Below are positions 1 to 11,300 of a stretch of 64,000 nt of DNA, piece after piece. The notes below the pieces were generated by a model that searched no databases, had not been told where the DNA came from, and was given only the letters and a program-made list of their open reading frames with translations. The stretch spans positions 3,138,001 to 3,202,000 of the forward strand of contig BSDZ01000010.1 of the NCBI GenBank assembly GCA_030268105.1, written 5' to 3'. Made by a program: the position numbers and the translations under genes. Within the stretch, counting starts at the first letter, position 1; each line of letters starts with the position of its first letter. This stretch comes from Volvox africanus (Eukaryota; Chlorophyta; Chlorophyceae; Chlamydomonadales; Volvocaceae).

Positions 1-2467
1 CCCATTTAAATGTGAAACGTGATAATCGCTCCATCCAACGAGCTTGGCGGCGGGATAGCTTATCCGCGCTTTTCTGTTCTTGGAGGTATACCAGTGGTTG
101 GTGATCCGTGATCAACGTTACATCACTGGCGCCTTCAAGGTAACAACGCCACTCTTCCAGGGCTAAGACAGTGCCGAGGCACTCTTGGTCTGTTGTTGAG
201 TAGTTGTACTCTGCCTTATTGAATTTAGAACTGGTATAGGCGACAGGGTGGTCATCCTGCAGGAGGACGGCTCCTGTGCCATGTATTGAGGCATCAGACC
301 AAACCGTGAAAGGTTTATCAAGCTCGGGGAGTTTAAGTACTGGTGCATTTGTCAAGGCATGCTTCACACCCTGGAAGGCTGCCTCGCAGGCTTCGGTCCA
401 GTGGAAGGGCACTTTCTCACTGGTAAGGGTTGTGAGGGGGGCCACAAGGGAGGAATAACCCTGAATAAACCTCCTGAAATAATTGGCTAAGCCAAGGAAC
501 GCCCGCAGTCGCTTAATATCCGTGGGGACAGGCCAGTCTTTAATGACTGTTACTTTGTGGTCGTCCACCTTTAAGCCTTCTTGGCTTACTTTGTGGCCAA
601 GGAAGTGCAGTTCGAACCGGTTGAACTGACACTTCGACAATTTTGCCTTGTATTGGTGCTTTCGGAGCAAGGACAGTACCAAACGGAGGTGCTGTTCATG
701 CTCGGCCGGGGTCTTACTAAAGACCAGTATATCGTCCAAGTACACTAGCACAAATTTGCCAATGTAGTCAGTGAAGACACGATTCATCACTGCTTGGAAC
801 GTTGCAGGGGCATTGGTAAGTCCAAAGCAAAGTACCTTAAACAGAAACTGGCCCATGCCTGGGGCTATGAAGGCCGTTTTCTCCACATCCTGTGGAGAGA
901 TCAGTATTTGATGATACCCCTGCTGTAAGTCCAGGGAGCTGAAAATGGTAGCTCCTTGGAGTTGGTCGAAAAGGTCCGTAATATTGGGCATGGGATACCG
1001 CCGTTTGATGGTCAGTTTATTAAGCGCACGGTAGTCTAAGACCATGCGTAGTCCTTGCCCATTTGCCTTTTCGACAAAGAGAACTGGAGCCCCATAGGGT
1101 GAGGTAGAGGGTTCGATATATCCCTTATTGAGCAGCTCGGTAACTTGCTTCTTGACCTCTTGTTGCTCCAGTTGGGTGAGCCTATAGGCTCGTTTAGCGG
1201 GTGGTATGGCACCATCCACTAAAGGAATCGTGTGACCAATGTCCCGGTCGGGGGGGAGGCTTTGAAGGTCCTCGAATACATCCTTGTATTCCTCCAGTAA
1301 TTCTGATAACTTCGAATTAGCTAGGAGATTATTCCCACCGGAACTGGGGTCAGGAGTTGGAGTGTGTTCCTCTGCTTGCACAAGTAGGAGATAACTCCGT
1401 GCTCCTTTAGCAATTCGTTTGCCTGCTGCTTTCGCAGATACCGTCTCGACAGTAGTCGCTGCATAAAGTGTTGCAGTGACATAGTTCATGAGGGTAATCG
1501 CATCAAGGTTAGCGTCGATACCCGGGGAAGACCAAAGGGATGGCGTAAACGTATACGCATCATTTGGCTTCTTATACACTGTCAGGGTATGAGTTGCCCA
1601 GCACATTGTGGCTTTTCGTTTTCCTAAACAGTCATTAGCCAGGATAATATCAACACCTGGGACATCTTGCTTTAGAACAAGGAGTTTGACTGTGTCATGG
1701 AACTTGTCAATTTGAAGATTGGTAACAACTGAGCCCTCAATCAGTTCTGTGTTGCCATTAGCCACTTTAACTGAGCTGGTAAGTGTGGGTTGGAGAGCAA
1801 GGGCCATTTTCGTAACGGCTGTTATAAACCCGTCTGCGGTACCTTTACAATTGGCACCGGAATCGGCCAAGACTTTGCAGGCCGTTTGGCACAGTTGAGC
1901 ATCAAAGATCATAGAAGGTGTAGAACCAACTATGGAGTTCAAGTGCACGGTAGTGGACGGTCGGTCATACCATAGCTGGAGAGGCCATGGGACACCGGGC
2001 ATAAGCTCCCGTACTCCTGTGCAACTTTTCTTCAGGAACAATTGTTTCCCTGGTGCATATGTTTTGATCAGGCGAAAGCCTGCTGCTCGCATACTGTGCT
2101 CTATTGAGCTCCACTTGGGGACTACAAAGACTGCAGAGGTATTTTCTGGATCTTTGTGTTTGCAGGAGATATAGTGTTTTTGCCATTGAGCAATGTGATT
2201 GTAAGGAGGATTAATCCAAGCAAACTCACCCGCAAGATTATGGGTCGCAAATGGGTTTGATGGAGAGGCAAAACGTGGACAGAGACTATTATCGTTACAT
2301 GTGGCGTCAAAGGTAAATTGACGGCCGAGTTGGGTCTCAACCTGACGGAATTCATCAGGCCGGAACATCCGATCAGTCTGAGGGCTGTCGGTCATGGGCA
2401 ACACAAATTCTCCATCTGGTGCAACCAGTTTAACTGGTTCACATTCCTCCACACGCTTGCCAGCGTC
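1..2467 (-). CDS. Element A Pol (partial): methyltransferase-like, protease, reverse transcriptase, RNase H
   Basis: The frame is open for about 822 codons from just after the TAG at 2468-2470 to the left edge, in the same frame as gag. Domains in order: a DNA N6-adenine-methyltransferase-like module at about 2330-1990, with an FDATCN..CPRF start, the catalytic-type motif WINPPY (NPPY at 2201-2212) and an AVFVVPKW strand; an aspartic protease with active-site DSGA near 1855-1864 and a later DIILANDCLG; an RT with YLDD at 731-742; and an RNase H starting WSDAS near 290, followed by ITDHQPL. Integrase must lie beyond the edge. Protease, RT and RNase H are standard for Ty3/gypsy. The methyltransferase-like module is not, and my assignment rests on the order and spacing of its motifs. 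With no stop inside the window this frame is easy to miss. Confidence 0.85.
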
Positions 2468-4060
2468 CTATTCGTGCATTTTAGATTCGAGCCGGGCAGC
2501 AAGCGCCAACTTCTTTTCCGCCTCAGCCTTGATCGCCTTGGAACAGTCCACTACGTGGTCCGGCCAAGACTGGCCTGGCTTCTTAAAGCCATGGCAATAG
2601 CGGCACCGGGTACTAGGAGGCTTGTCAGAAGTGTGGTCGGTCCGGGGCTTCTTGCTCACGGACTGCCAGCCCTGTTGAAATCGGGAAATAGGGCGTTTTT
2701 GGTAGGGATGTCTGGATTTAGGGGTGGTTACCGTAGCCGCTTTCAGCTCAACGGTGGCAGTCTTATCTTTCCCTGCCTTCCACCGGACCTCTTGGCCGAC
2801 TGCATATAGGATGCATTTATCTAAATCCTGCCAGTCCTTGCCCTAATCGTCGGTTGCACACCGACCCCGAAGTGTTGGAACTAAGCCTTTGATGTACCAG
2901 CTAATCTGGTCGGCTTTATCCATGTCCTTAGCTTCGCGTAGGACATCATGGAAGTGCTGTGTGTACTCAGCAACGGTTTCAGCAGTTTTCATGTCGTATT
3001 CGTGAGAGTGCAAGCGATCCCTTGCTGCCATGGCAGTGTTGCGTTGCGTGTCCCCATATTGCAGGAGAAATGCCGCCCTTAAGGTTTCGCGTGTGAGGGG
3101 TTTCTTGCCCGACTTGTGCATCTCTAGGACATCTGCTGCCCAGACCTGTGCTTTGCCCGTTAAGAAGTACACTATGTGCTCAAATGGGTCCATGTTCATC
3201 AGCTCGAAATATTTCATGAGTACATTGAACCAGGACCGGGTGCAAGTGATGGTGCTATCCTTCTTCCCAGAAAATTTGGGGGGATGTGGAACCCGTCTAT
3301 TAGGGCTTACCTCACTTGGCCGGCTGGATTTTGGGGCGGTTGTCTGAGAATTGCTACCCCCAGCTAGGTGTGCGGTTGCTTCCACCCAAAGGGACTGAAC
3401 CTCCTCGAGTGTTGGCACCGGAACTAGGTGTTTCTCTAGGATGGCTTGCAGCGTTGTTTGCTGGAGGGCATCCTTAGGCAAAAGGGTTGCGATGCTCGAC
3501 CCAGCGATTGTGGAAATAATACCTAGGATCGCTTTTTTGCGTGAGTCGGCCGCTTCAGATGATTGTGAACGCTCCGAAAGGCGTTCGAAAATCTGTTCTA
3601 ATAGGGCTCGCGTGCGGTCCGTATCCGTGCGGAGGGCACCCATCTGATTTTCGAAGGACTCCTTAAGGTGCATGATTTCGCTTTCTAATGCAACAACACG
3701 ATTATGTGTTGTGTTGCGCATTGTTTCTGCGACGTGTTGGGCCGCGCGCGTTTGTTCTGGTGTGCGCTGCGGAAGGCCATTGGGAGGTAACGCGACATCT
3801 CCTTCATCCGGCATTGGTTCTTGGGACCCGCGGATAATAGGAATATTATTATTAAAATTATTGGTGGGAATTACTGGAGCCAAAGGCACCGTTTCCGTAG
3901 GTTCAATGTTTATCCGATGTGGTCGTCGATTGGCGGCTATGGCGGCTAAACGCTCTAGTCGCAAAATTTTATTGGGATTTTTACGTTTAAAACGTAAGAG
4001 TTCCTTCCGCGCTTTTTGCTGCGGAGGATTTGTGGTTGTGGTGGGAGTGTCGCGTGGCAT
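2468..4060 (-). CDS. Element A Gag, split by an internal TAG
   Basis: Starts at ATG 4058-4060 and reads 405 codons to TAG 2843-2845, then continues in the same frame to a second TAG at 2468-2470. The first part has a basic N-terminus, a predicted coiled coil (ALESEIMHLKESF region) and a capsid-like region with retrotransposon-Gag motifs (FLTGKAQ, AEYTQHF, WYIKGLVP, CATDD). The second part (2842-2471) has GKDWQDLDK and a zinc-knuckle-like C-x2-C-x12-H-x3-C, wider than the usual CCHC. The first TAG falls inside the conserved CATD...D(L/Y) stretch of Gag and is probably a CAG-to-TAG mutation or a second recoded codon. The second lies at the gag-pol border, where the other families also have TAG. 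Confidence 0.8.
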
Positions 4061-4094
4061 TGCGCAAGTTTATCTCACCTGAGGAGGATCGTTG

Positions 4095-4112
4095 CTCAGA
4101 CCCTCGCTACCA
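4095..4112 (-). other. Primer-binding site of element A
   Basis: Two bases inside the 5' LTR the minus strand reads TGGTAGCGAGGGTCTGAG. It begins with the TGG that pairs with the CCA end of a tRNA primer. The primer tRNA is not identified. Confidence 0.6.
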
Positions 4113-4114
4113 AT

Positions 4115-4468
4115 TGTAACAGCTCCTTTCAGTATGCTACTAGATTTGTGCGGAAGCGTAGCTTTTGTAGATTTAGAGATAGCTCGCAAGTAAGTTAGCG
4201 TCGCGAAATTGTACATCTATTGGGAATAATCGGTGACAGCGGAGTCTTGAACTCCGAACAATTAGTAGTGTGATACTAAAATGTCAGGCCTTAGCTCTTC
4301 ACCAGGGTGACTTTAATATTGGCTCACCTAGCCAAGATGTACGGCAATCTTCTTTGCCAATCGCGAAGTTTACTCGTAGTTAGTTTTCGGTTAGGCATCA
4401 TGCTTATTGCATGATTGCCTACCGCTTTATCTGGGCCTATTTCTCTAAGGTAAATGTAGTTTCCTTCA
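4115..4468 (-). repeat. 5' LTR of element A, 354 bp
   Basis: Its boundaries are TG...CA, placed by the primer-binding site on the inner side and by the return of B1 RT coding sequence at 4474 on the outer side. The partner LTR is outside the window, so age cannot be estimated. It has no similarity to the B or E LTRs that I can see. Confidence 0.72.
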
Positions 4469-4473
4469 TGGAG

Positions 4474-6772
4474 GATCTTCGGCTCGTGCTCGACCTGATG
4501 AGGCGGGAGCAATTGTTTGCTGTACGCGCCAAATGCTTTTGGGCGCAGCCTCAGGTGGAATATTTGGCCCACATTGTGTCGGCCACTTGTGTGAAGTTGG
4601 ACCCACGGAAGGTCGCCGTGGTTCGTGATTGGCCCGCGCCTCAGAACCTCACGGAGCTGCGTAAGTTCCTTGGCTTGACCAATTATTTCCGAAAGTTCAT
4701 TGAAAAATATTCCATCATTGCGGCCCCGCTTACTAACTTAACTCGCAAAGGTGTTTTCGTTTCGCTCGAGTCATGGACGTCGCAATGCCAGCGGGCATTC
4801 GAAGAGCTCAAGCGAACCGTTGCCGAAGATGTCACCCTCGCATTCCCTGACTACTCGTTGCCGTTTCGTGTTGAGGTTGTGTCTGATGCCTCAATATTTG
4901 GAAGCGGCGCTGTATTGTTACAGGAAGGGCGACCGATCGCCTTCACGAGTAAGAAGTTTTCTGGTGCGGAGATTTGCTACACCACCGGGGAACAGGAGCT
5001 TCTGGCAGTGCTGCATGCTTTAAAGGAATGGCGCTGTTACCTCGAGGGACGCCCATTTACTTTAAAGACTGACCACAAGCCCCTAACGTTTTTGCAAAGC
5101 GTTCCGACGTTGAACCGCTGTCAGGCTAGGTGGATGGAATACCTAGCTAGGTTCGACTGCACCTGGGAGTACATTTCTGGTAAACTGAATATTGCCGATG
5201 CTCTCAGTCGACATCCGTCGCTACACGCTGCAATTTTAGCAGCGCCCGTCGTGCGACCGCATAACGAGGAGGTGCCGATCGCGATGGACCTCGCAGAGCG
5301 GTTGAAGGTGGCCTACAACGCAGATGCCTGGTTCTCGGAGCCGGCTAATGTAGAAAACCTTCACAAGCAGAATGGCCTTTGGCTACGGACGGAGGGTGCA
5401 TATACGCAAATCGTCGTTCCGAACGATGATGCGCTACGCTACGACATCCTTGCGCGGTTCCACGAGGATCCGTTAGCAGGACACCCTGGTAGCAAGCGAT
5501 TGGTCGAGTTGGTGCAACGTTCCTTTTGGTGGCCTCGTTTGGCTAAGGATGCGGCGAACTTCGTACAGACATGCAGTCTGTATCAGCGCAATAAGGCTTT
5601 GTCCGGTAAGGGTCATGGGTTGTTGCAACCGTTGCCTGTCCGGGATGCGCCTTGGGAAAGTGTTTCCATGGACTTCGTAGTCGTGCTGCCCAAAACTGAG
5701 GGGGGATATGATGCGGTGTTCGTTATGGTCGATCGCCTGACTAAGATGGTCCACCTAGCACCATGCACATCATCCTGCACGGCTGAGCAAACCGCACGCT
5801 TGTTTTTCGACAATGTGGTTCGGTTACACGGGGTTCCCAAAAACGTGATCTCGGACCACGGCGGGCAGCTCACGTCTAAGTTTTGGGAAGCGCTCTGCAA
5901 GCTAGTTGGCATGCGCGTCAACCTGAGCACAGCGTACCACCCGCAGACTGATGGTCAAACCGAACGCACAAATCGCACATTGGGTGATATGTTGAGCAAT
6001 TATGCTGGTCGCACACCCCTCGTTTGGGATACATTTTTGACTGCGGCAGAATTCGCGCTTAACAACGCTGTTAACCGCTCTACAGGCAAAAGTCCGTTCT
6101 TTCTCAACTACGGATTTCATCCTGCGCTACCCGTGTGGCGTGAGTTGGAAGTGAACGTGCCTGCTGCTAAGCTTTTTGCCAAGTCTTTTATGTCCCGAAG
6201 TACAGACGCGAAAGCGTGTTTGGACGCGGCGCAGCAACGAACGACGGAGTACTACAACAAATCCAAGCAGGATGTGACGTTTTCGGAAGGGGGGATAATT
6301 GTTACTCGTGTTGCTAAGCACCAAGAACTTGCGTACCTTGGCCGACGGATCCCGAAAACTCTTACCCCGCTGGATTGGTCCGTATCCTGTCATGTGCATG
6401 GTCGGGAATGTGGCTGTTGAGCTTGCATTGCCCGCTGATATGACCATTCACCCCACGTTTCACGTATCGCTTGTCCGTCCTTATCGTGGTACAGAACCCG
6501 TCCCTGAGCCTGCTAACGCCCCTGCAGCGATCGAACCAGTTCCCGAGACCTGGATCGCTGGTAAACAGAAGTTTTACGATGTGGAGCGGGTGTTAGATTA
6601 TCTCGCGCGGCGTGTGGGCCGACACCGACGTAAGCGGACAGTACACGAGTACTTGGTCAAGTGGACAGGGTATACCAGCGAGCACAACTCATGGGAACCG
6701 GCACACAACTTCTCACCGGACATGAAACCCCTGCTCGAAGAAGCCCGCAAACGTGCCACGCAAGCCCAATGA
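4474..6772 (+). pseudogene. B1 pol, 5'-truncated and frameshifted (RT, RNase H, integrase, chromodomain)
   Basis: The frame opens in the RT just after the YLDD region (LRLVLDLMRREQLF), through RNase H ([12 protein letters not shown]) and integrase. The integrase has HHCC residues (H..H in [11 protein letters not shown]; the intact CSLCQ is CSLYQ here, so the second zinc Cys is lost), MDFVVVLP, SDHGGQ and TDGQTERTN. At about 6287-6302 the intact sequence is replaced by a short patch that shifts the frame, so the main frame ends at 6420. The correct frame resumes and ends at TGA 6770-6772 after the chromodomain (VERVLDY...[17 protein letters not shown]). The product would be non-functional. Confidence 0.85.
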
Positions 6773-6831
6773 GCCCTGCAGTCGATGCTGTATTAAGCAG
6801 CGAGGACGCTGCATACGGGAGGGGGGATAAT

Positions 6832-7665
6832 TGTTGTGACACGGTTCGTTTCCCGCCGATGCGCAGGTCGATGTGACGCTACTAGGCGAAGTGCTGTTTT
6901 GATGAACGCATGAACAATCAATGCATATGAATGAACTTGCATGATATAAATGTATTCGTATACATTTATATATGCATTTGGCATGTCACCATTATCTATC
7001 GTGACATCGCATCATGGCAAATCCGCCTAGCATGCATGAAATCCCGAATCATTGAAGTGCGCATTATGCTCGTGCTATGGAATGATAAGTAATATTATTT
7101 GATATAATATTACTTCATTACAGCACACGTTGAGAGTGCCGCACTCGTCGCGATACATGCCCTGCAACCGAATATTGTTATTCGGACCCTTGCATCATGC
7201 GAATGCTGGAAAGGCTTATACGTTGTTATACGTAGACATCGCCTATACGCAGTAGGGTTGTCACACTTAGGATCGGCCTCCTAGTGTGAACCGTATGACA
7301 TCGTGATGCTGCGAGTATAACAGATGCGAGGACGGCTAAGTAAGACAAGACATTCAATACCGGAGAACACTCGTATGTTCTACACTATTACTGCTAATTG
7401 CTATTCTACTTAGCCCGAGCTAAGCCTGAACTTTGCTTATCACCGCCGTGTGATGATTGCTTGCTTCCGGCGCTGACGGTGATTTCGTCCATTGCATCGC
7501 TTCGGTCTGTAAGATTGTAATTTATATCTCTTCTTGTCCTGAAGTCTTCCGCTGTCTCTGTTTGCTCTCGCTTGCCTTGCTGTACTTGCAAGTGCTCGCG
7601 CATTGGTGTCGAAAGCCTTCAGACGCGCAGATACTTATGAGCAAACACGAAGGAGAGGTAAAACA
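6832..7665 (+). repeat. 3' LTR of B1, 834 bp
   Basis: Starts TGTTGTGAC directly after the purine tract GGGAGGGGGGATAAT and ends GGTAAAACA (ACAACA in sister copies). It contains the family's conserved stem-loops: AAATGTAT/ATACATTT, CCGAATA/TATTCGG at 7168-7185, CACACTTAGGA/TCCTAGTGTG at 7262-7288, and the arms around ACTCGTATGTT. Confidence 0.87.
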
Positions 7666-8088
7666 GTCAAGGCGGGGCAAAGGTAGCAATTTTTAACGGT
7701 CGTCGCATTCAAACCCCGGTAATCGATGCATATGCGCTAAGTCCCATCCTTCTTCCCGACAAACAAAATCGGCGCAGAATAGGGGCTTGGGCGAATCATA
7801 CCCTTTGCAAGCAAATCCGTCACCTGGCGCTTCACCTCGTCCAACTCTAGTGGACTTAGCCTGTACATAGGCCGTGCAGTAGGTTGCGCTCCTGGCAGGA
7901 GAGGGATTGTATGATCAACAGGACGCATAGGTGCAAGCCCAGGAATGTCACGAAAGACATCAGCATACTCTTGCAGCAAGGCTTCAATCTCAGGATCCAC
8001 AGAAGTCTGCGCGGTGGTGGCATTCAGCAGCACCCGAGGCCTCACAAGCAGTCCGTGGGCACCCTTCCGTAGCATACGGACGGCTTCC
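7666..8088 (-). pseudogene. Element J: gypsy pol fragment (protease-RT linker and start of RT)
   Basis: On the minus strand this encodes the B-family segment from the [15 protein letters not shown] region through [21 protein letters not shown] to FVGKKDGT. It then meets a TAG where intact copies have TTG (Leu), followed by recognisable RT sequence into 7670. It is cut on the right by the B2 LTR (8089; TSD candidate CTTCC 8084-8088) and on the left by B1. The DTSPYS run has lost residues (PSPYSAP against PSTSPYSAP). Only 423 bp are visible; the rest should lie beyond the other ends of B1 and B2, outside the window. Confidence 0.78.
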
Positions 8089-8505
8089 TGTTGTACCTCT
8101 CCTTTGGGTTTGCTCATAAGTATCTGCGCGTCTGGAGACTTTCGATACCGATGCGTGAGCGCTTGCAAGTACAGCAAGGCAATCGAGAGCAAACAGAGAC
8201 AGCGGAAGACTTCAAGGCAAGAAGAGATATAACTTACAGTCTTACAGATCAAAGCGGTGCAATGGATGTAATCGCCGTCAGCGCCGGAAGCAAGCAATCA
8301 TCACACGGCGGTGACAAGTGAAGTTCAGGCTTAGCTCGGGCTAAGTATAAGAGCGGATAGCAATAATAAGGTTGAACACCGAAGTGTTCTCCAGTATCAA
8401 AATGTCTTATCTTACTTAGCCGTCCTCGCATCTGTTATACTCGCAGCATCGCGACGCTGTACAACTCACACTAGGAGGCCGATCCTAAGTGTGACAACCC
8501 TACTG

Positions 8506-11300
8506 CCTTCCGCAGAGTAATATGGGAGCCGTCTGATATCCCCGCAACACAACTCAGAAGGTTGCCCAACGGACCAAAGGCGATGGAGAGATATGAGCAA
8601 ACGAGGTCGCAGAGTACGAACCCCCTCTCGAAATACCCAAAACCCAAGGACAGCAATCTAACGACCCCCCAGCGGCAGGGCCGATGGGACCCACCCCCCT
8701 TGGAGCAGACCCAGCGGGCACGCCTTATTCGAGCGAACACTACCTTTGAGACCGCGCCGTGCAATCCATACACGGACACGCACCCCACGGGAAAGTACCG
8801 AATCCAGATAGGACTGCTAACCAAAGAGGGCAGCTCGACCGAAGAGAACGCGGCCTTTGCCTACGACCCGAGAGGGAAATGCGTGGGCACCCTCACCCTG
8901 CAACGCCTAGAGACCCTCAGAATGCGATACCAACACACGATCGAAACCTACCCGGAGGTACACAGAAGCCTATCCCCCCTGGACGACTTCGCCGAGGACG
9001 TCGCGCGCCTTCTTCTGCGGTACATAAAGGATGCCAATGGGCGAGAGTCGAAAGACCCGCCACGGTCGCAGGCGACCATGAATAGACAACTGTGCCACAC
9101 GTTGGTTGACGCCCTGCACACTCTAGACGCTGGCCCAGTTGTCGAAAGGTTTTCATCCCCGCTTAACTGCGGCGAAGAGATGCAATACTACTTCAGCGCC
9201 CATGCAGAAGACCAACTCTTTGGGGCGAACATAGATGCATTCTCCCAGCCATTTACAGGCCTCTCGATAGCACACCCAAATCCTGACCCCACCAGCGTCA
9301 AAAAGGCGGTAATGTGGGCAATCGCAGGCGCGTCACACACAATGACATCCGCATTGCCCACTGCTACACTACTCATTGTCCCGCACAGCCGGACCGGTCC
9401 CCACACGCAGCTATACAACACACCGTACGTCTTCCATCTCACGCGACTGAGCCGTGGTGAAGCGTGCATGCTCACCAGCGGGACAGGAACTGACGGCCAA
9501 ACCGCTGGCTACAAGGGAGGCCTGGACCTCGTCGTGGTGGCCAACAACACGGCGATCCGAGGACTAAACGCCCGCTCCATGAAGGCGCTCCTAACTGAAC
9601 TCAAAACGATGGACGCTGTCGGCCTCCCCAGAAAACATCTGCGCATGTGGGACACACCTGAGGGTACCCAATGCGTCGACATCCAGCGTCCCTACCCAAG
9701 CAAAGCTGCTCAGGTCATGGGCAAGATGATGGCCTCAAAGCCGCCTGGACCCAGACCAACCGCCATAGTTCACCAAATGGACGGACAGATGCTCCAGCAG
9801 CACCTCACAGCAGCTTTCCCTGGACAAATACCACTCCGCGTGTACCCACAAGATATCATTTGGACTGACGGTAGCTGCATTAAACCGGCTGAAAACGACG
9901 GCCTGAACAAGCTGGGTGCGGCTGCGTATTGTGGACCCACCGGAAAAACATTGTACATCGACCCAGCAGGCGTCGGATGCACTAATACCATTCAACGGGC
10001 AGAGCTGGCGGCAATACGCGTGGCCCTATCAACGCAAAAGGAAGTGAACAGCGACCTAACAATTGCCACTGATTCACAAGCATCACTGGATCTTATCAAA
10101 AGAGCAATAAACGATCCAAGTAAACTGCACATTTCCAAGCACAAAGCCTTACTCATGGATATCGCCGAACTACTGTACGACTACGCCCACCAGAACATAA
10201 CCGTCCACTTCTTGAAAGTGAAATCGCATACCGGCCTTGATGGTAATGACAAAGCTGACAAAGGAGCAACATCTGTCACACAAGGCGAGATTCCGGCAAC
10301 TTTTACTGAAAAGGCAGACAGCGTCCCGTTCGATAAAGTGTTCTGGCTAAAACAGCGCGACACTTGCTTTTACATTAGCGACCTGAACAAAGGACTCTAT
10401 AAGTGTCTCCAGCAGGATACCTTCGCAGGCTGTACAAACGACACAATCCTAACCGAAAAATGGCGTAACACCGCCTCGAAGTTAGACCCCAAAACCAGCA
10501 ATGCCTACCTCAGCAACCCAAAGACGCCCCACTGGCTCAAACTCCAAATACTGAAAGCTCGATACGGGCTGCTATACAATGCAAAGCTGCAGAAACTTTA
10601 CGGACGTGGCGGAGACCGAAACTACCCTATTTGCCGCAGCTGCGGAACGACCGGCCCCACACCCGACTCAGGAGCCCACATACTCGGCGGGTGCCCCCAC
10701 CCAACCATGAAAGGCATGTACATCAACCGGCATAACCAAGCGACGCGCACTATTGCCGACTGCGTCCAAGGGGGCCGTAACGGTGGTGGCTTCATGATTA
10801 TGGACGCAGGTAAAGAAGTGGATCTCAAACCGTACTGCAGCGGGACGCGCGTCCCCAAATGGATGGTGCCACACCTAGACGAGGAAATCCGCCGCCTCCG
10901 CCCAGACATCATGTTCATTCCCAACCTCCCCACATGCACAACCCAGCGCAAACGATACCAGGGGCCGGAATGCAAGCTCACGCACGATGTGTACATTGTC
11001 GAAGTGGGCTACACTAGCGACCTGCAACACACCGATAAACTCGAACAGAAAACTGCACAACACGCACGGCTAACAGAGGAACTCACGAAAGCAGGATGGA
11101 AGGTGCACTACACTGAGGCGCAAATCGTCACCCTGGGCAGCACAGGGACCCTAACCAAAACGCTAAAACCGCTCCTGTGCAGGCTCGGCTCCTCCACGGA
11201 ACATGCCCAGAAGACCTGCCTGCACCTACACCGGCAAACAATCGAAACAGCGGGTGCCATCATACGGGCGCGGCGAGCACTAGAGGGTGCAGCCAAATGA
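8506..11300 (+). CDS. LINE ORF fragment: unknown region, RNase H, CCHC and restriction-like endonuclease
   Basis: About 930 codons, open from the 5' junction to TGA 11298-11300; the first ATG is at 8583, but the true start is lost. Residues below count from 8562. Residues 195-320 hold an ERFSSPLN...YFSAH..DQLFGANIDAF...HPNPDP...WAI...LLIVP series that resembles a degenerate methyltransferase-like fold. Residues 431-570 are an RNase H with IWTDGS (D436), AELAAI (E481), ATDSQAS (D504) and GNDKADKGA (D566). Residues about 691-713 are a CxxC...H....C finger, followed by RHN. A PD-(D/E)xK-type nuclease follows, with RPDI (D782) and IVEVGY (E814). RNase H plus REL is the C-terminal layout I recall for Dualen/RandI-type elements of green algae; that family link is inference. 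Confidence 0.8.

Larger units (their letters stand above)
1..4468 (-). mobile_element. Element A: Ty3/gypsy retrotransposon, 3' part off the left edge
   Basis: Reading right to left on the minus strand: 5' LTR (4115-4468, termini TG...CA), a two-base gap, a primer-binding site, gag, then pol to the window edge. The bases next to the LTR, TGGAG at 4469-4473, match the interrupted RT of B1 (...CACTTGGAG/ATCTTCGG...) and are probably one copy of a 5-bp TSD; the other copy is left of the window. The pol frame stays open from 2467 to 1, so this copy looks young apart from two in-frame TAG codons. It is a different family from all the other gypsy elements here and is the only one with the methyltransferase-like insert. 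Confidence 0.88.
4474..7665 (+). mobile_element. Element B1: 3' part of a B-family Ty3/gypsy chromovirus
   Basis: The coding sequence starts in the middle of RT because element A is inserted there. It continues through RNase H, integrase and chromodomain into a complete 834-bp 3' LTR. The LTR is followed by GTCAA (7666-7670), which belongs to the J pol fragment and is the likely TSD. The 5' half of B1 should lie to the left of element A, outside the window. Confidence 0.88.

Noticed and set aside
4411..4473. Start of the B1 pol frame at 4411
   Set aside because: The first 20 codons lie in the LTR of element A; the real B1 coding sequence begins after the TSD at 4474.
7737..8297. A single 186-residue ORF across J and the B2 LTR
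   Set aside because: It runs through the LTR boundary at 8089; the N-terminal part is LTR sequence, only the C-terminal part is genuine pol.
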